The notes under the pieces are model-generated. The model made no database searches. It worked only from the letters and a program-made list of their open reading frames with translations, and had not been told where the DNA came from. From Acidimicrobiaceae bacterium UBA2093 (GTDB lineage: Bacteria > Actinomycetota > Acidimicrobiia > Acidimicrobiales > Ilumatobacteraceae): a stretch of DNA of 23,602 bases. The stretch lies in contig DCZD01000024.1 in assembly GCA_002331255.1 (NCBI GenBank), forward strand, positions 40,083 through 63,684, given 5' to 3'. Both the position numbers and the translations under genes were made by a program. Below, piece after piece: positions 1 through 9,650 of the stretch. How positions within the stretch are numbered: the first letter of the stretch is position 1; the number at the start of each line of letters is the position of its first letter.

Positions 1-1950
1 GAAAGTCGATACGTCGAAGAGAAGCGCCACTACGAGAAGCCAATTCCGATCAGCGACCTCGTGTTCCTCGACCGCGAGCGTTGCATCTTGTGTGATCGCT
101 GTACTCGTTTTGCCAAGGAAGTTGCTGGTGATCCGCTGATCAGCTTCACCCATCGTGGCAATAACACGCAGGTGCTCACCTTCCCAGACGAACCGTTCGC
201 ATCGTATTTCTCCGGTAACACAGTGCAGATTTGCCCCGTCGGTGCACTTACCGCCCAGCCCTATCGATTCAAGGCTCGCCCATGGGACTTGGAAGAGCGC
301 GAGAGCACATGCACGACGTGTTCGGTCGGCTGTCGCATCGCGGTGCAGTCCAGTCGAGATGAATTGGTCCGTTACCAAGGTGTCGACAGTGACCCAGTGA
401 ACTGGGGCTGGTTGTGTGACCGTGGCCGATTCAACTTCCAGTCCGCATCATCCGATGACCGCATCACCACGCCTCACGTTCGCGATGGACAATTGCTCGC
501 GGAGACCACCTGGGTTGACGCATTGACCCGCGCCGCACAACTCATCTCAGCCGCGAATGGGAAAGTCGCATTGGTCGGTGGTGCACGCGGTACGAATGAA
601 GACGCTTGGGCGTGGGCACAACTTGCGGATCTGGCGAAGTTCAGCATGCGCGATGCGCAGGTGGGTGACGGACTTCCTGCCAAGGTCTTCACATATCCGC
701 AGGCAACAATCGATTCCGCTTGTTCAGCACCGACAATCATCTTGTTGTCACCTGACCTGAAGGAAGAACTACCGGTCCTTTATTTGCGTGTCCGTGACGC
801 TGTCGAAAAGGGTCGGAGCCGAGTCGTAGAGATCACATCTCATGATTCGGGTCTCACCAAGTATGCGTGGAAGAGCATCCATCATGAGCCAGGACATCAA
901 GTTGAGGCCGTACGCGCAGCACTTACAGACGCAGACATAGCAGCGCAACTTGCCAAGGGACCCGTCGTCATCATTGCCGGACGCTCGAGCCTTGCCGAGA
1001 GTGAAGCACACATCATGTCCGCGCTTGACGTGATTGTCGGTTCGGTGGCAAATGTCAGTGTGTTGCCGGCTCTTCGCCGTGGCAACGTGCGCGGGGCACT
1101 CACTGTGGGACTCGCGCCAACTGACGGCAATGACGCGACACAAATTCTGAAGGCCGCTGTCAGTGGCGAGGTCGAATGTCTCGTGTTGCTTGGCAGTGAT
1201 CCGTTGTCCGACCACCCGGATGCCGACTTGGTCCGTCGTGCGTTTGCATCGGTGCGAAGCATCGTCGCAATCGACATGTTCATGAACCAGTCCGTACAGA
1301 GCGCATCAGTCGTGTTGCCGGCAGCAGCCTTCGGTGAGAAGAACGGCTCGACTACGAACCTCGAAGGTCGCGTGACGAACGTGTCTCAGAAAGTCACACC
1401 GCGGGGCACCTCTCGACCCGACTGGATGATCGCGATCGAACTTGCGCATGCACTTGGCTACGACATTCCTCTGACGCGTGTTGAGGAAGTGCAGGCGCAC
1501 ATGATCGCTTCGATTCCCCAGATGCAGACGGAGAATGTCACAGTCGCACTTCGTCGAAATGGCATCGTTGTGCCCACCACCGCGGCCGCATCGGCGACAC
1601 CCGCGTCTACCTCAGTCGGCACGCGCAACTCTTATGAGTTCCGTCTCGTTACTGGTCGCAAGTTGTACGACAAGGCAATCAGCACAGCCACGAGCCAGTC
1701 ACTGGTGAACCTTGCCGAAAACGCGGCGGTGTATGTGCATCCACTAGACCTTGAACGTGTCGGCAAACCCGAAGGCGCATCGGTGCGTGTGAGCTCTAGC
1801 TCTGGTGCCATCGCGTTGCCGGTGCGAGCATCGACAGCAGTCGTTCGCGGCACAGCGTTTGTGCCGTTCAATCTTGCGGGTGCCGATGTGCGCGAGTTGA
1901 TCAGGTACGACCAGGTTGTCACCGACGTGCGAATCGAAGGCATCTCATGA
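1..1950 (+). CDS. nuoG: NADH-quinone oxidoreductase subunit G (NuoG), 5' truncated
   Basis: Large iron-sulfur subunit of the peripheral arm of complex I, carrying electrons from NuoF/NuoE toward the membrane. The reading frame is open from base 1, and the residues before the first GTG (ESRYVEEKRHYEKPIPISDL) already match NuoG, so the true start, the 2Fe-2S domain and the N5 His/Cys ligands lie upstream. Cysteine codons at 82, 91, 100 and 232 form the C-x2-C-x2-C-x43-C ligand set of cluster N4. Codons at 310, 319, 331 and 415 form C-x2-C-x3-C-x27-C, the off-pathway N7 cluster motif found in only some bacteria. The rest is the molybdopterin-oxidoreductase-like fold, with the GEKNGSTTNLEGR segment and a C-terminal dinucleotide-binding-like domain; in complex I this fold is not known to bind molybdenum. 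The stop overlaps the nuoH start by 4 bp (ATGA), so the genes are translationally coupled. Confidence 0.96.
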   Translation, partial: ESRYVEEKRHYEKPIPISDLVFLDRERCILCDRCTRFAKEVAGDPLISFTHRGNNTQVLTFPDEPFASYFSGNTVQICPVGALTAQPYRFKARPWDLEERESTCTTCSVGCRIAVQSSRDELVRYQGVDSDPVNWGWLCDRGRFNFQSASSDDRITTPHVRDGQLLAETTWVDALTRAAQLISAANGKVALVGGARGTNEDAWAWAQLADLAKFSMRDAQVGDGLPAKVFTYPQATIDSACSAPTIILLSPDLKEELPVLYLRVRDAVEKGRSRVVEITSHDSGLTKYAWKSIHHEPGHQVEAVRAALTDADIAAQLAKGPVVIIAGRSSLAESEAHIMSALDVIVGSVANVSVLPALRRGNVRGALTVGLAPTDGNDATQILKAAVSGEVECLVLLGSDPLSDHPDADLVRRAFASVRSIVAIDMFMNQSVQSASVVLPAAAFGEKNGSTTNLEGRVTNVSQKVTPRGTSRPDWMIAIELAHALGYDIPLTRVEEVQAHMIASIPQMQTENVTVALRRNGIVVPTTAAASATPASTSVGTRNSYEFRLVTGRKLYDKAISTATSQSLVNLAENAAVYVHPLDLERVGKPEGASVRVSSSSGAIALPVRASTAVVRGTAFVPFNLAGADVRELIRYDQVVTDVRIEGIS

Positions 1951-3173
1951 TCGGGCTTCTCGGTATCGACCCGCTCCTCGTTGGCGATGTGCTGTGGACT
2001 CCATTGCTCATCGTGCTCCTGAAAGTGCTCGTTATCTTCGCTGTCGGCCTCCTCGCGACCATGCTGAACGTGTGGTTTCTACGCAAAGTGATTGCTGGTA
2101 TGCAGAACCGTGTCGGCCCGAACAAGACCGGCCCTTTCGGCCTCTTGCAGACCCTGGCCGACGGCATCAAGTTGTTCTTCAAAGAAGATCTCATTCCCGA
2201 GCGGGCGGACAACTTCGTGTTCCGCCTCGCGCCGTATCTCACCTTTGTGCCTGCGTTTTTGGCTTTTGCAATTGTCCCCTTGGGTGGTGACTTCACCGGA
2301 GGAAGTGATGGCACCGTCACGTGGTTCGGCGAAGTGACCCGAGTGCAGTTGGCTGATCCTCCCGTCGGAGTGCTGTTTGCCGTCGCGATCTCGTCAATCG
2401 CCGTGTACGGGATCATGCTCGCTGGTTGGGCGAGTGGATCGAAGTATCCGTTGCTTGGTTCCGTGCGCGCATCGGCGCAGATGGTCAGCTATGAAGCGGC
2501 ACTCGGTATGAGTCTTGCAACCGTGGTGTTGGTTGCCGGAACATTGTCAACCAGTGGCATCGTCGCCAATCAGACGACAATCGGCACGTGGCATTTGGTC
2601 ACCACTGGAATCATCCCCTTTGTCATTTTCCTCATCGCGTCAACTGCAGAGATGAATTTGCCGCCCTTCGACTTGGTCGAAGCAGAGCAAGAGCTCGTCG
2701 GTGGCTACAACACTGAGTACTCGTCCATTCGCTTCGGACTTTTCTTTCTTGGTGAGTTCATGAACCCCATCACGATGTCGCTTTTGCTGTCGACCTTGTT
2801 CTTCGGCGGTCCGAACCCTATAGCTTTCGGTGACACGGTCATCAACATCCCGCTCATTCCCGGAGCGCTTGAGGGAACCGTGTGGGTAGTGCTGAAGATG
2901 TTCGCCTTCCTGTACGTCTTCGTCTGGTTCCGTGCGACGTTTCCACGACTTCGTTACGACCAACTCATGGACCTCGGATGGAAGGTCCTTATTCCGGCAT
3001 CGCTCGGTTGGTTCATGTTGCTTGCCGCACAACGTGTAGGCGACGTTGCCGGCTGGGACCCGGTAATCACAACAGTTGTCGCTGCAATTGTGTTGCTCGT
3101 GTCGTACTCGTTGCTGCAACTGGCGTTGCGCACCAGCCGTCTCGAGCGTGAGCGGGAAGGAGCGATGTTCTGA
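1947..3173 (+). CDS. nuoH: NADH-quinone oxidoreductase subunit H (NuoH), first cluster
   Basis: Membrane subunit that joins the peripheral arm to the proton-pumping arm and forms part of the quinone tunnel. The 408-residue protein is largely hydrophobic with about eight membrane spans; it is somewhat longer than many NuoH proteins, with an extra polar segment around residues 113-140. Family hallmarks are present: [15 protein letters not shown] (55-69), LADGIK with the conserved Asp, a KED-x-PERAD loop at 79-88, YEAALG, and the quinone-side loop [20 protein letters not shown] (241-260), which keeps the first loop Glu (E245). The ATG start overlaps the nuoG stop by 4 bp and the stop shares one base with nuoI (TGATG). 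Confidence 0.97.
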   Translation: MIGLLGIDPLLVGDVLWTPLLIVLLKVLVIFAVGLLATMLNVWFLRKVIAGMQNRVGPNKTGPFGLLQTLADGIKLFFKEDLIPERADNFVFRLAPYLTFVPAFLAFAIVPLGGDFTGGSDGTVTWFGEVTRVQLADPPVGVLFAVAISSIAVYGIMLAGWASGSKYPLLGSVRASAQMVSYEAALGMSLATVVLVAGTLSTSGIVANQTTIGTWHLVTTGIIPFVIFLIASTAEMNLPPFDLVEAEQELVGGYNTEYSSIRFGLFFLGEFMNPITMSLLLSTLFFGGPNPIAFGDTVINIPLIPGALEGTVWVVLKMFAFLYVFVWFRATFPRLRYDQLMDLGWKVLIPASLGWFMLLAAQRVGDVAGWDPVITTVVAAIVLLVSYSLLQLALRTSRLEREREGAMF

Positions 3174-3805
3174 TGGGTTACCTCGGAGGATTTCTCGTCA
3201 CGGTGCGTCAGCACGGTCGACGCAACCGCGTCACCACCGAATACTCGGGTGGTCGTGTGTGGCGGAAAAAGCACAATGACAAGAAAGATCAGAAGATCGA
3301 CAAACCCGAGCGCCTGCACGGTCGCCATGTTCTGAATCGATACGAAGACGGCATGGAGAAGTGCATTGGTTGCGAACTGTGTGCCGGTGTGTGCCCTGCA
3401 CGATGTATCTATGTGCGCGGTAAGGACAACGATCCGATGAATCCGACATCGCCAGGTGAGCGATTCGGATTCGTCTATGAGATCAACTACCTCCGTTGCA
3501 TCCACTGTGATTTGTGCGTCGAGGCGTGCCCGACCGAAGCGATCACTGAGACGAAATTGTTCGAGTTCTCGTTCACGAATCGCCGCGACGCGATCTACAC
3601 GAAGACCGAGTTGCTAGTTGATGAAGACGGCAAGCCGCAGCACATGCCATGGGAAGACTGGCGCGAGGGTGAGGACCTGAACACCAGCGGGTGGATGCGC
3701 GCGACAGCACCGTCTGGCGACGCCGACTTCCGCGGAATCGTGTCATGGAGTGGCGAGCTGGGTTACGGCACGCGTGCCCCAGAACCTGGGCAGGACGGCG
3801 AATAG
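3173..3805 (+). CDS. nuoI: NADH-quinone oxidoreductase subunit I (NuoI), first cluster
   Basis: Ferredoxin-like subunit holding two 4Fe-4S clusters (N6a and N6b) that relay electrons from NuoG to cluster N2 in NuoB. Two complete motifs are visible: [12 protein letters not shown] with Cys64, 67, 70, 74 and [12 protein letters not shown] with Cys109, 112, 115, 119. At 210 residues it is longer than the roughly 160-180 of many NuoI proteins: there is a basic N-terminal stretch (residues 11-50) and an acidic C-terminal extension of about 85 residues after the second motif. A long tail of this kind is, from memory, usual in actinobacterial NuoI. The start is fixed by the one-base overlap with the nuoH stop. 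Confidence 0.97.
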   Translation: MGYLGGFLVTVRQHGRRNRVTTEYSGGRVWRKKHNDKKDQKIDKPERLHGRHVLNRYEDGMEKCIGCELCAGVCPARCIYVRGKDNDPMNPTSPGERFGFVYEINYLRCIHCDLCVEACPTEAITETKLFEFSFTNRRDAIYTKTELLVDEDGKPQHMPWEDWREGEDLNTSGWMRATAPSGDADFRGIVSWSGELGYGTRAPEPGQDGE

Positions 3806-3808
3806 TCC

Positions 3809-4351
3809 GTGGAACTCTTTGTCTTTATCTGTGCTGCCTTCATGGTGTTGCTTGGCGCGCTCGGCGTCATTCTGCGCAGTAACCCGGTGCATGCAGCGCT
3901 CAGTCTGGTGTTGACACTCTTCGGAGTAGCCGTGTTGTTCGTTGCCCAAGACGCGCACTTCCTCGCAGCGGTGCAGGTCATCGTGTATGCCGGCGCAATT
4001 GTCGTCCTCTTCCTCTTCGTCATCATGCTCCTCGGAGTAGACAAGGCCGAAGACATCAAGACCGAACCACTCACCGCCCAGCGTCCGCTGGCACTGGTGT
4101 TGGGAGTCGGAGTCTTCGCTGTACTCGCAGCAGCAATCGTGACTTCGACGGAGTCTGTCGTGCGTCGCGGTGAAGGACTCAGCGTGACCGAGGCATCTGA
4201 TCCCGACGCGAACATCCGCCAAATCGCTCGATCGATTTTTGGTGACTATGTGTTCGCCTTCGAAGTCGTGTCGATTCTGTTGCTCGTCGCAGTTGTCGGG
4301 ACAGTGTTGTTGACCCGCCGTCAACGTCGTGATGGGATGGTGTCGAAGTGA
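3809..4351 (+). CDS. nuoJ: NADH-quinone oxidoreductase subunit J (NuoJ), first cluster
   Basis: Small membrane subunit of complex I, next to NuoK and NuoA in the central hydrophilic axis region. The 180-residue protein has about five hydrophobic spans. The family signature [10 protein letters not shown], followed by a glycine/alanine-rich helix [20 protein letters not shown], is clear at about residues 29-72. GTG is used as the start, three bases after the nuoI stop; the upstream purine-rich stretch is only a weak ribosome site. The stop overlaps nuoK by 4 bp (GTGA). The region between the third and fourth spans is polar and poorly conserved, as usual in this family. Confidence 0.96.
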   Translation: MELFVFICAAFMVLLGALGVILRSNPVHAALSLVLTLFGVAVLFVAQDAHFLAAVQVIVYAGAIVVLFLFVIMLLGVDKAEDIKTEPLTAQRPLALVLGVGVFAVLAAAIVTSTESVVRRGEGLSVTEASDPDANIRQIARSIFGDYVFAFEVVSILLLVAVVGTVLLTRRQRRDGMVSK

Positions 4352-4665
4352 TTGCGGCGACTGAGCCCACGACCACCTGGTACCTGTTGCTGTCGGCGTT
4401 GTTGTTTGTCATTGGCATGGTCGGAGTCATGATTCGGCGCAACCCGCTCGTCATGTTCATGTGCATCGAACTCATGTTGAACGCGGTCAATCTCTCGTTC
4501 GTATCGCTCGCACCAAGAGTTGCAAACATCGACGGACAGACCGCGGTGTTCTTCGTGTTGGTCGTTGCTGCAGCAGAGGTCGTGGTTGGTCTCGGCATCA
4601 TTGTGTCCATCATGCGAGGACGTATCCATGCCACAGTCGATGACGTGGCGGAGTTGAAGGGCTGA
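4348..4665 (+). CDS. nuoK: NADH-quinone oxidoreductase subunit K (NuoK), first cluster
   Basis: Three-span MrpC-like membrane subunit of the proton pump. The two membrane-embedded glutamates essential for pumping in the family are present as E41 (in [11 protein letters not shown]) and E77 (in [10 protein letters not shown]); their 36-residue spacing matches E36/E72 of the Escherichia coli protein. At 105 residues the length is normal. GTG start codon, overlapping the nuoJ stop by 4 bp; the stop lies 3 bp before nuoL. Confidence 0.97.
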   Translation: MIAATEPTTTWYLLLSALLFVIGMVGVMIRRNPLVMFMCIELMLNAVNLSFVSLAPRVANIDGQTAVFFVLVVAAAEVVVGLGIIVSIMRGRIHATVDDVAELKG

Positions 4666-4668
4666 GGC

Positions 4669-6582
4669 ATGGTCGAACTTGCATGGCTCATCCCTGCGTT
4701 GCCGCTCGTCGGCTTTCTGACGATCTTGCTGTTCGGTCGTCGCCTCGGCGACCCCAAGGCAGGGCTATTTGCTGCACTAATGCCGGCAGCATCCTTCTTG
4801 GTCACCGCTTTCGTGTATTTCGACTTGTTGTCACGTGAGGCCGAAGAACGCCACCATGTGATCACCTTGTTCTCTTGGGTGCCAGTCGGATCGTTGCACA
4901 TCGACATGGCGTTTCTCGTCGACCCGCTGTCGGTGACGATGGCACTCTTCATAACCGGTATCGGCTCGCTCATCCACTTCTATGCGGTCGGCTACATGCA
5001 TGGTGACCCGAAATTCTCGAAGTTCTTCTTGTATCTCAACCTTTTCGTCTTCTCGATGCTGATGCTGGTGCTTGGTGAGAACTTGCTCGTCACTTTCCTC
5101 GGTTGGGAAGGTGTCGGTGCCTGTTCGTACTTCCTCATTTCTTTCTGGCACACCCGCGATTCGGCTGCGACCGCGGGCAAGAAAGCATTCGTGACCAACC
5201 GTGTTGGTGACTGGGGTGTCATGATCGCGATGTTCCTCGCGTTCACAACTGTTGGCACAGTGTCGTACAGCGGAATCAATGAAGCCGCAGAGATGGGACA
5301 TTTGGCTCCGGTCACCGCGACAGCAATTGCGATGATGCTCTTCATCGGCGCGTGCGGAAAGAGTGCTCAGTTGCCGTTGTATCTGTGGCTACCTGATGCG
5401 ATGGAAGGCCCGACACCCGTGTCAGCGCTCATCCACGCAGCCACGATGGTCACCTCAGGTGTGTTCCTCATGACCCGAGTGAACCCAGTCCTGAAGGTGT
5501 CGTATGACTGGGCACCGACGACGATTGCAACCATCGGTGCGATCACCGCACTGTTCGCGGCCACTATCGCAGTGGCCCAGAACGACATCAAGAAGGTGCT
5601 CGCGTATTCGACCGTTTCACAGCTGGGCTTCATGTTCCTTGCCGTTGGCTCTGGTGCATACGTCGCGGCCATTTTCCACATGGTCACGCATGCATTCTTC
5701 AAAGCGTTGCTCTTCCTTGGTTCGGGTTCCGTGATTCATGGCATGCATCACGAGCAAGACATGCGTCGTATGGGTGCGTTGCGCAAAGTTATGCCCATCA
5801 CGGCATTTACTTTCATCATCGGCTGGTTGGCTATCGCCGGAGTTCCACCTTTTGCCGGATTCTGGTCGAAAGACGAAATCCTGTTGTTCGCATTCGCCAA
5901 CAACCGTGCGCTATACGTGATCGGCGTGGTGACAGCGTTGCTTACCGCTTATTACATGACTCGTCAGGTGATCATGGTGTTCTACGGCGAGGCACGTTGG
6001 AACGACCACAGCGACGATCATGGTGCTCACGGCGACTTCAAGCCGCATGAGAGCCCGAAGATCATGTTGTTGCCGCTCGTCGTTCTTGCAGTCCTGTCAG
6101 CAGTCGGCGGTGTCATGCAGCTTCCATTCTCGAAGTCAACGCACTTTCTCGAACATTGGCTGGAGCCCGTCATTGAGTTCGGTGAAGCCGACATAAAGAA
6201 GACATGGGCCTATGACAACAAGTGGTTGCTGCTCGGTCTCGCGGTCGTCGTGGCACTCGTCGGCATCATGGCTTCAATCGCGGTCTATTCAAAGAAGAAA
6301 GCAAAGGCGATTGAGCCGCCAATCTTGGCCGATGCATGGCGATACGACTCCGCAGTGTCGTCCTTCGTCGGTGGTCCAGGAAAGGCCGCGTTCCACGCTC
6401 TTGCTTTGTTCGATGCCAAGGTCGTTGATGGCGCGGTGAATGGTGCCGGAAACGTGACTCGTTCAACGAGTGGCGTCGTACGCAAAGTGCAGACTGGTTT
6501 TGTTCGCTCGTACGCGGTCATTCTGTCGATCGGAGTCCTCCTTGTGTTGGCATGGTTCCTATTCAGGGGAGTATCGGCATGA
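4669..6582 (+). CDS. nuoL: NADH-quinone oxidoreductase subunit L (NuoL), first cluster
   Basis: Distal antiporter-like proton-pumping subunit of complex I, with the long lateral helix at its C-terminus. The 637-residue length is typical. Key charged residues of the proton channel are seen: E147 in GWEGVGACSY, K231 in ACGKSAQLPLYLWLPDAMEGP, and K345 in HAFFKALLFLGSG. A short His/Asp-rich loop lies at about residues 446-460. The C-terminal part carries one copy of a VVDGAVNGAG motif followed by a last membrane span. ATG start preceded by GAGG overlapping the nuoK stop. The stop overlaps the preferred nuoM start (ATGA). Confidence 0.97.
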   Translation: MVELAWLIPALPLVGFLTILLFGRRLGDPKAGLFAALMPAASFLVTAFVYFDLLSREAEERHHVITLFSWVPVGSLHIDMAFLVDPLSVTMALFITGIGSLIHFYAVGYMHGDPKFSKFFLYLNLFVFSMLMLVLGENLLVTFLGWEGVGACSYFLISFWHTRDSAATAGKKAFVTNRVGDWGVMIAMFLAFTTVGTVSYSGINEAAEMGHLAPVTATAIAMMLFIGACGKSAQLPLYLWLPDAMEGPTPVSALIHAATMVTSGVFLMTRVNPVLKVSYDWAPTTIATIGAITALFAATIAVAQNDIKKVLAYSTVSQLGFMFLAVGSGAYVAAIFHMVTHAFFKALLFLGSGSVIHGMHHEQDMRRMGALRKVMPITAFTFIIGWLAIAGVPPFAGFWSKDEILLFAFANNRALYVIGVVTALLTAYYMTRQVIMVFYGEARWNDHSDDHGAHGDFKPHESPKIMLLPLVVLAVLSAVGGVMQLPFSKSTHFLEHWLEPVIEFGEADIKKTWAYDNKWLLLGLAVVVALVGIMASIAVYSKKKAKAIEPPILADAWRYDSAVSSFVGGPGKAAFHALALFDAKVVDGAVNGAGNVTRSTSGVVRKVQTGFVRSYAVILSIGVLLVLAWFLFRGVSA

Positions 6583-8126
6583 TCGCGGCGTCCGGTGCAG
6601 CAGTATCATTCCCAGCGCTTTCGCTGCTGATCATCCTGCCGATCATCGGCTCGGTTCTCGTCGCGTTGCTCTCCGAGCGGCGCGCCGAATATGTGAAGCT
6701 CGCAGCACTTCTCACAAGCGTCGCGACTGGTGCAATCAGCCTGTGGGTGCTCGCAGCGTTCGAAACCCATGATGCTGGTTTCCAGTTCGTGTCGCGTCAC
6801 CCGTGGATTGAGCCTTGGGGCATCTCGTGGCACTTAGGTATCGACGGCATCTCGCTGTTCCTCGTCGTGTTGACAGGGGTCCTGTTTCCGTTGGTCATTG
6901 CAGGCATTGATCCACACCATGACGAAAAGCGTTACCTCGCCTGGCTGCTGTTGCTCGAGGCCGGTGTCATGGGCAGCTTCCTCAGCCTCGATCTCGTGCT
7001 CTTCTTCTTGTTCTTTGAGATCGTCTTGGTGCCGATGTACTTCCTCATCGGCGGATGGGGATACGACAACCGCATCTATGCCGCAACGAAGTTCTTCTTG
7101 TACACGATGTTCGGGTCGGCCTTTATGTTGGTTGGCATCGTTGCGACCGCATTGTTGGCGCGCAACGACCTCGGCTATGTCACTTTCGATCTGGTGACTC
7201 TGGCTGAGAAATCATCGTTCGCTACCGACACGGCGCGGTGGTTGTTCATGTCGTTTGCCATCGCCTTCGCGGTCAAGGTGCCGGTATTCCCGTTGCACAC
7301 ATGGTTACCTGATGCTCACACACAAGCGCCGACAGGTGGTTCGGTCATCCTTGCTGGTGTGCTGTTGAAGATGGGAACATATGGTTTCTTGCGGTTCGGG
7401 TTGTACTTGTTCCCGGAAGCTGCTGTGTGGGCCCGTCCGTTGTTTCTCACGCTTGCGACGATCGGAATCATCTACGGGGCAATTGCTGCGACCATGCAGA
7501 CAGATCTAAAGCGACTCGTCGCGTACTCGTCTGTCGCGCACCTCGGTTTCATCGTGCTCGGAACATTTGCGTTCACCGATCAGGCCCTCACCGGTGGGGT
7601 CATGCAGATGGTCAACCATGGTGTGTCTACTGGTGCATTGTTCTTGCTCGTGGGCATGATCTACGAGCGCCGCCACACTCGCGTAATCGCCGAGTTGAGA
7701 GGTCTGCAACAGGTCGCCCCGATCTTTGCAGCGGCATTCATGGTGGTCATGCTGTCATCGATAGGTGTCCCAGGTCTGAACGGTTTCGTCGGAGAATTCC
7801 TCATTCTCATCGGCTCGTTCAGTACCGCTCGATGGTGGGTCGTGATTGCCGCGACTGGTGTCATCCTCGCGGCGCTGTATCTGCTCTGGGCGTATCAACG
7901 CGTATTCCATGGTGAGCCAGACGAAGCAAACTCATCCTTTGCAGAGTTGAAGCCTCGTGAAGGCGCATTGCTCGCGGTGTTCATCGCGGCAATTGTGTTC
8001 ACTGGTCTCTATCCGAAGCCGATGCTCGAACGAATCGAGCCAAGTGTGAAGAAGCTCATTGAGCATGTCGAAGAGCGCAGTGATTACACGCAGCCTGAGA
8101 TCGAACATTCAGAGGGAGAAGGCTGA
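6579..8126 (+). CDS. nuoM: NADH-quinone oxidoreductase subunit M (NuoM), first cluster
   Basis: Middle antiporter-like proton-pumping subunit. I chose the ATG at 6579 rather than the in-frame upstream ATG at 6552 because it gives the ATGA overlap with nuoL seen elsewhere in this operon and has a good Shine-Dalgarno (AGGGGA, about 6565-6570) at proper distance; the protein is then 515 residues, normal for NuoM. Conserved residues are E147 in FFEIVLVPMYFLIGGWG, K233 in AVKVPVFPLHTWLPDAHTQAP, and the QTDLKRLVAYSSVAHLGF segment. About fourteen hydrophobic spans. The stop shares one base with nuoN (TGATG). Confidence 0.96.
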   Translation: MIAASGAAVSFPALSLLIILPIIGSVLVALLSERRAEYVKLAALLTSVATGAISLWVLAAFETHDAGFQFVSRHPWIEPWGISWHLGIDGISLFLVVLTGVLFPLVIAGIDPHHDEKRYLAWLLLLEAGVMGSFLSLDLVLFFLFFEIVLVPMYFLIGGWGYDNRIYAATKFFLYTMFGSAFMLVGIVATALLARNDLGYVTFDLVTLAEKSSFATDTARWLFMSFAIAFAVKVPVFPLHTWLPDAHTQAPTGGSVILAGVLLKMGTYGFLRFGLYLFPEAAVWARPLFLTLATIGIIYGAIAATMQTDLKRLVAYSSVAHLGFIVLGTFAFTDQALTGGVMQMVNHGVSTGALFLLVGMIYERRHTRVIAELRGLQQVAPIFAAAFMVVMLSSIGVPGLNGFVGEFLILIGSFSTARWWVVIAATGVILAALYLLWAYQRVFHGEPDEANSSFAELKPREGALLAVFIAAIVFTGLYPKPMLERIEPSVKKLIEHVEERSDYTQPEIEHSEGEG

Positions 8127-9622
8127 TGCTCGCCGAGACGCTTGCTGGTCCCGAGATCCCCTGGCTTGATCTGGGCTGGGCATTGACTCTTCTTGCGGGT
8201 ACATCGCTGCTATTGATCATCGGAGCCATTGTGCCGCGCTGGCGCAAGGGTCTGTACGCAACTTTCACTGCGCTAACCGCAGTGGTGTCGTTTGTGTTTC
8301 TGGTGATCTTGTGGGGCCGTGTCACCGATGATGGGATGGCCTCTGCGATTGCCGACTCGATTGCTTTCGACCATTTCGCGGTGTTCTCGCTCGTCGCCGT
8401 ATTGGTGTCTGTGTTCCTGACGGTACTGGTGACCGATGGTTATCTGCGTCGAGAAGAGTATGACGGGCCCGAAATGTACGCGCTCTACTTGACGGCTGCA
8501 CTCGGTGCATCGGTCATGATTGTGGCAAACGATCTGATTGTGTTGTTTCTCGGTCTTGAGACGCTCAGTCTCTCGTTGTATTTGCTCGCTGCAAGTCACC
8601 GTCGTCGTACGGAAAGCCAGGAAGCCGGCCTCAAGTACTTCGTCCTTGGTGGTTTTGCTTCCGCATTCTTTTTGTACGGCATTGCGTTCATCTACGGGGC
8701 AAGTGGCGCCACCAAGCTTCCTGCCATCAACGATGCTCTCCGCGGTTCCATTGACGTGAATTCGAACGATGCACTACTCCTCGTCGGCATCGGACTGCTC
8801 ATTGTCGGGTTTGCGTTCAAAGTGTCAGCAGTGCCGTTCCAAGTCTGGACACCAGACGTCTATCAGGGAGCACCGTCACCGGTCACCGGATTCATGGCCT
8901 CTGCTGGCAAGGTTGCTGCGTTCGCCGCGCTTGTGCGCGTGCTCATCGTTGCACTCCCGTCACGAGTCGACGACTGGCAGCCCGTCATCTGGGTGTTGGC
9001 TGTCCTGACTCTTGTTGGCGGTTCGGTGATGGCCATCGTTCAGACAAATGTCAAGCGCATGCTTGCTTTCTCATCGATCAGTCACGCTGGCTTCATCCTC
9101 GTTGGTGTGGAAGCTGCGGCGCATACAGACTCCACAGATGCGGTTTCGTCGGTGGTGGTGTATCTGTTCCTATACACGGTGCTCGTCATCGGCTCGTTCG
9201 CAGTCGTCACTGCAGTCTCTGGTCGCGGTGATGACGCCACATCACTAGAAGATTTGCGTGGACTTGCTCGGCGTCGTCCGATGTTGGCTGTGGCTCTCAC
9301 CGTGTTCCTCATTGCGCAAGCAGGTGTTCCGGTGACAAGTGGGTTCATCGCCAAATTCGGAGTCATCACTGCATCAGTCGATGCCGAGAGTTACGCCCTG
9401 GCGATCATCGCCATGCTGGCTGCCGTGATTGCTGCGTATCTGTACTTGCGCATCATGGTCAGTGCGTGGCTTGCTGACAGCACCGACGACATTCCGATTG
9501 AAGTGCCGACCGGACTCGGCATTGCAGTCAGTTTCTGTGTGGTGTTCACGATCGCAGTCGGTGTGTTCCCAGGATGGTTGCTCACTTTGGCTGACAAGGC
9601 CACCACTTTTCTGGGTGCGTAA
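8126..9622 (+). CDS. nuoN: NADH-quinone oxidoreductase subunit N (NuoN), first cluster
   Basis: Antiporter-like proton-pumping subunit nearest the quinone module. The 498-residue protein shows E145 in FLGLETLSLSLYLLAA, K232 in FKVSAVPFQVWTPDVYQGAPSPVTGF and the NVKRMLAFSSISHAGF segment, all expected for NuoN. The short linker between spans carries HRRRTESQEAGLKYFVLGGFASA, a typical NuoN signature. This is the last gene of the first nuo cluster; the TAA stop is followed almost at once by a hairpin and a convergent gene. Confidence 0.97.
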   Translation: MLAETLAGPEIPWLDLGWALTLLAGTSLLLIIGAIVPRWRKGLYATFTALTAVVSFVFLVILWGRVTDDGMASAIADSIAFDHFAVFSLVAVLVSVFLTVLVTDGYLRREEYDGPEMYALYLTAALGASVMIVANDLIVLFLGLETLSLSLYLLAASHRRRTESQEAGLKYFVLGGFASAFFLYGIAFIYGASGATKLPAINDALRGSIDVNSNDALLLVGIGLLIVGFAFKVSAVPFQVWTPDVYQGAPSPVTGFMASAGKVAAFAALVRVLIVALPSRVDDWQPVIWVLAVLTLVGGSVMAIVQTNVKRMLAFSSISHAGFILVGVEAAAHTDSTDAVSSVVVYLFLYTVLVIGSFAVVTAVSGRGDDATSLEDLRGLARRRPMLAVALTVFLIAQAGVPVTSGFIAKFGVITASVDAESYALAIIAMLAAVIAAYLYLRIMVSAWLADSTDDIPIEVPTGLGIAVSFCVVFTIAVGVFPGWLLTLADKATTFLGA

Positions 9623-9623
9623 C

Positions 9624-9650
9624 TGACCGAGGCTTAAAGCGCTCGGGTCA
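9624..9650. terminator. Hairpin between convergent genes, possible two-way terminator
   Basis: TGACCGAG (9624-9631) pairs with CTCGGGTCA (9642-9650) with one bulged G, around a 10-base loop region that can itself pair GC/GC. It sits exactly between the nuoN stop and the convergent minus-strand gene and includes that gene's stop codon. There is no T-run on either side, so it is not a classical intrinsic terminator; its role as an end point for both transcripts is inference from position. Confidence 0.35.

Noticed and set aside
61..1950. GTG at 61 as the NuoG start
   Set aside because: The frame is open to base 1 and residues before it match NuoG, so the gene simply begins upstream of the window.
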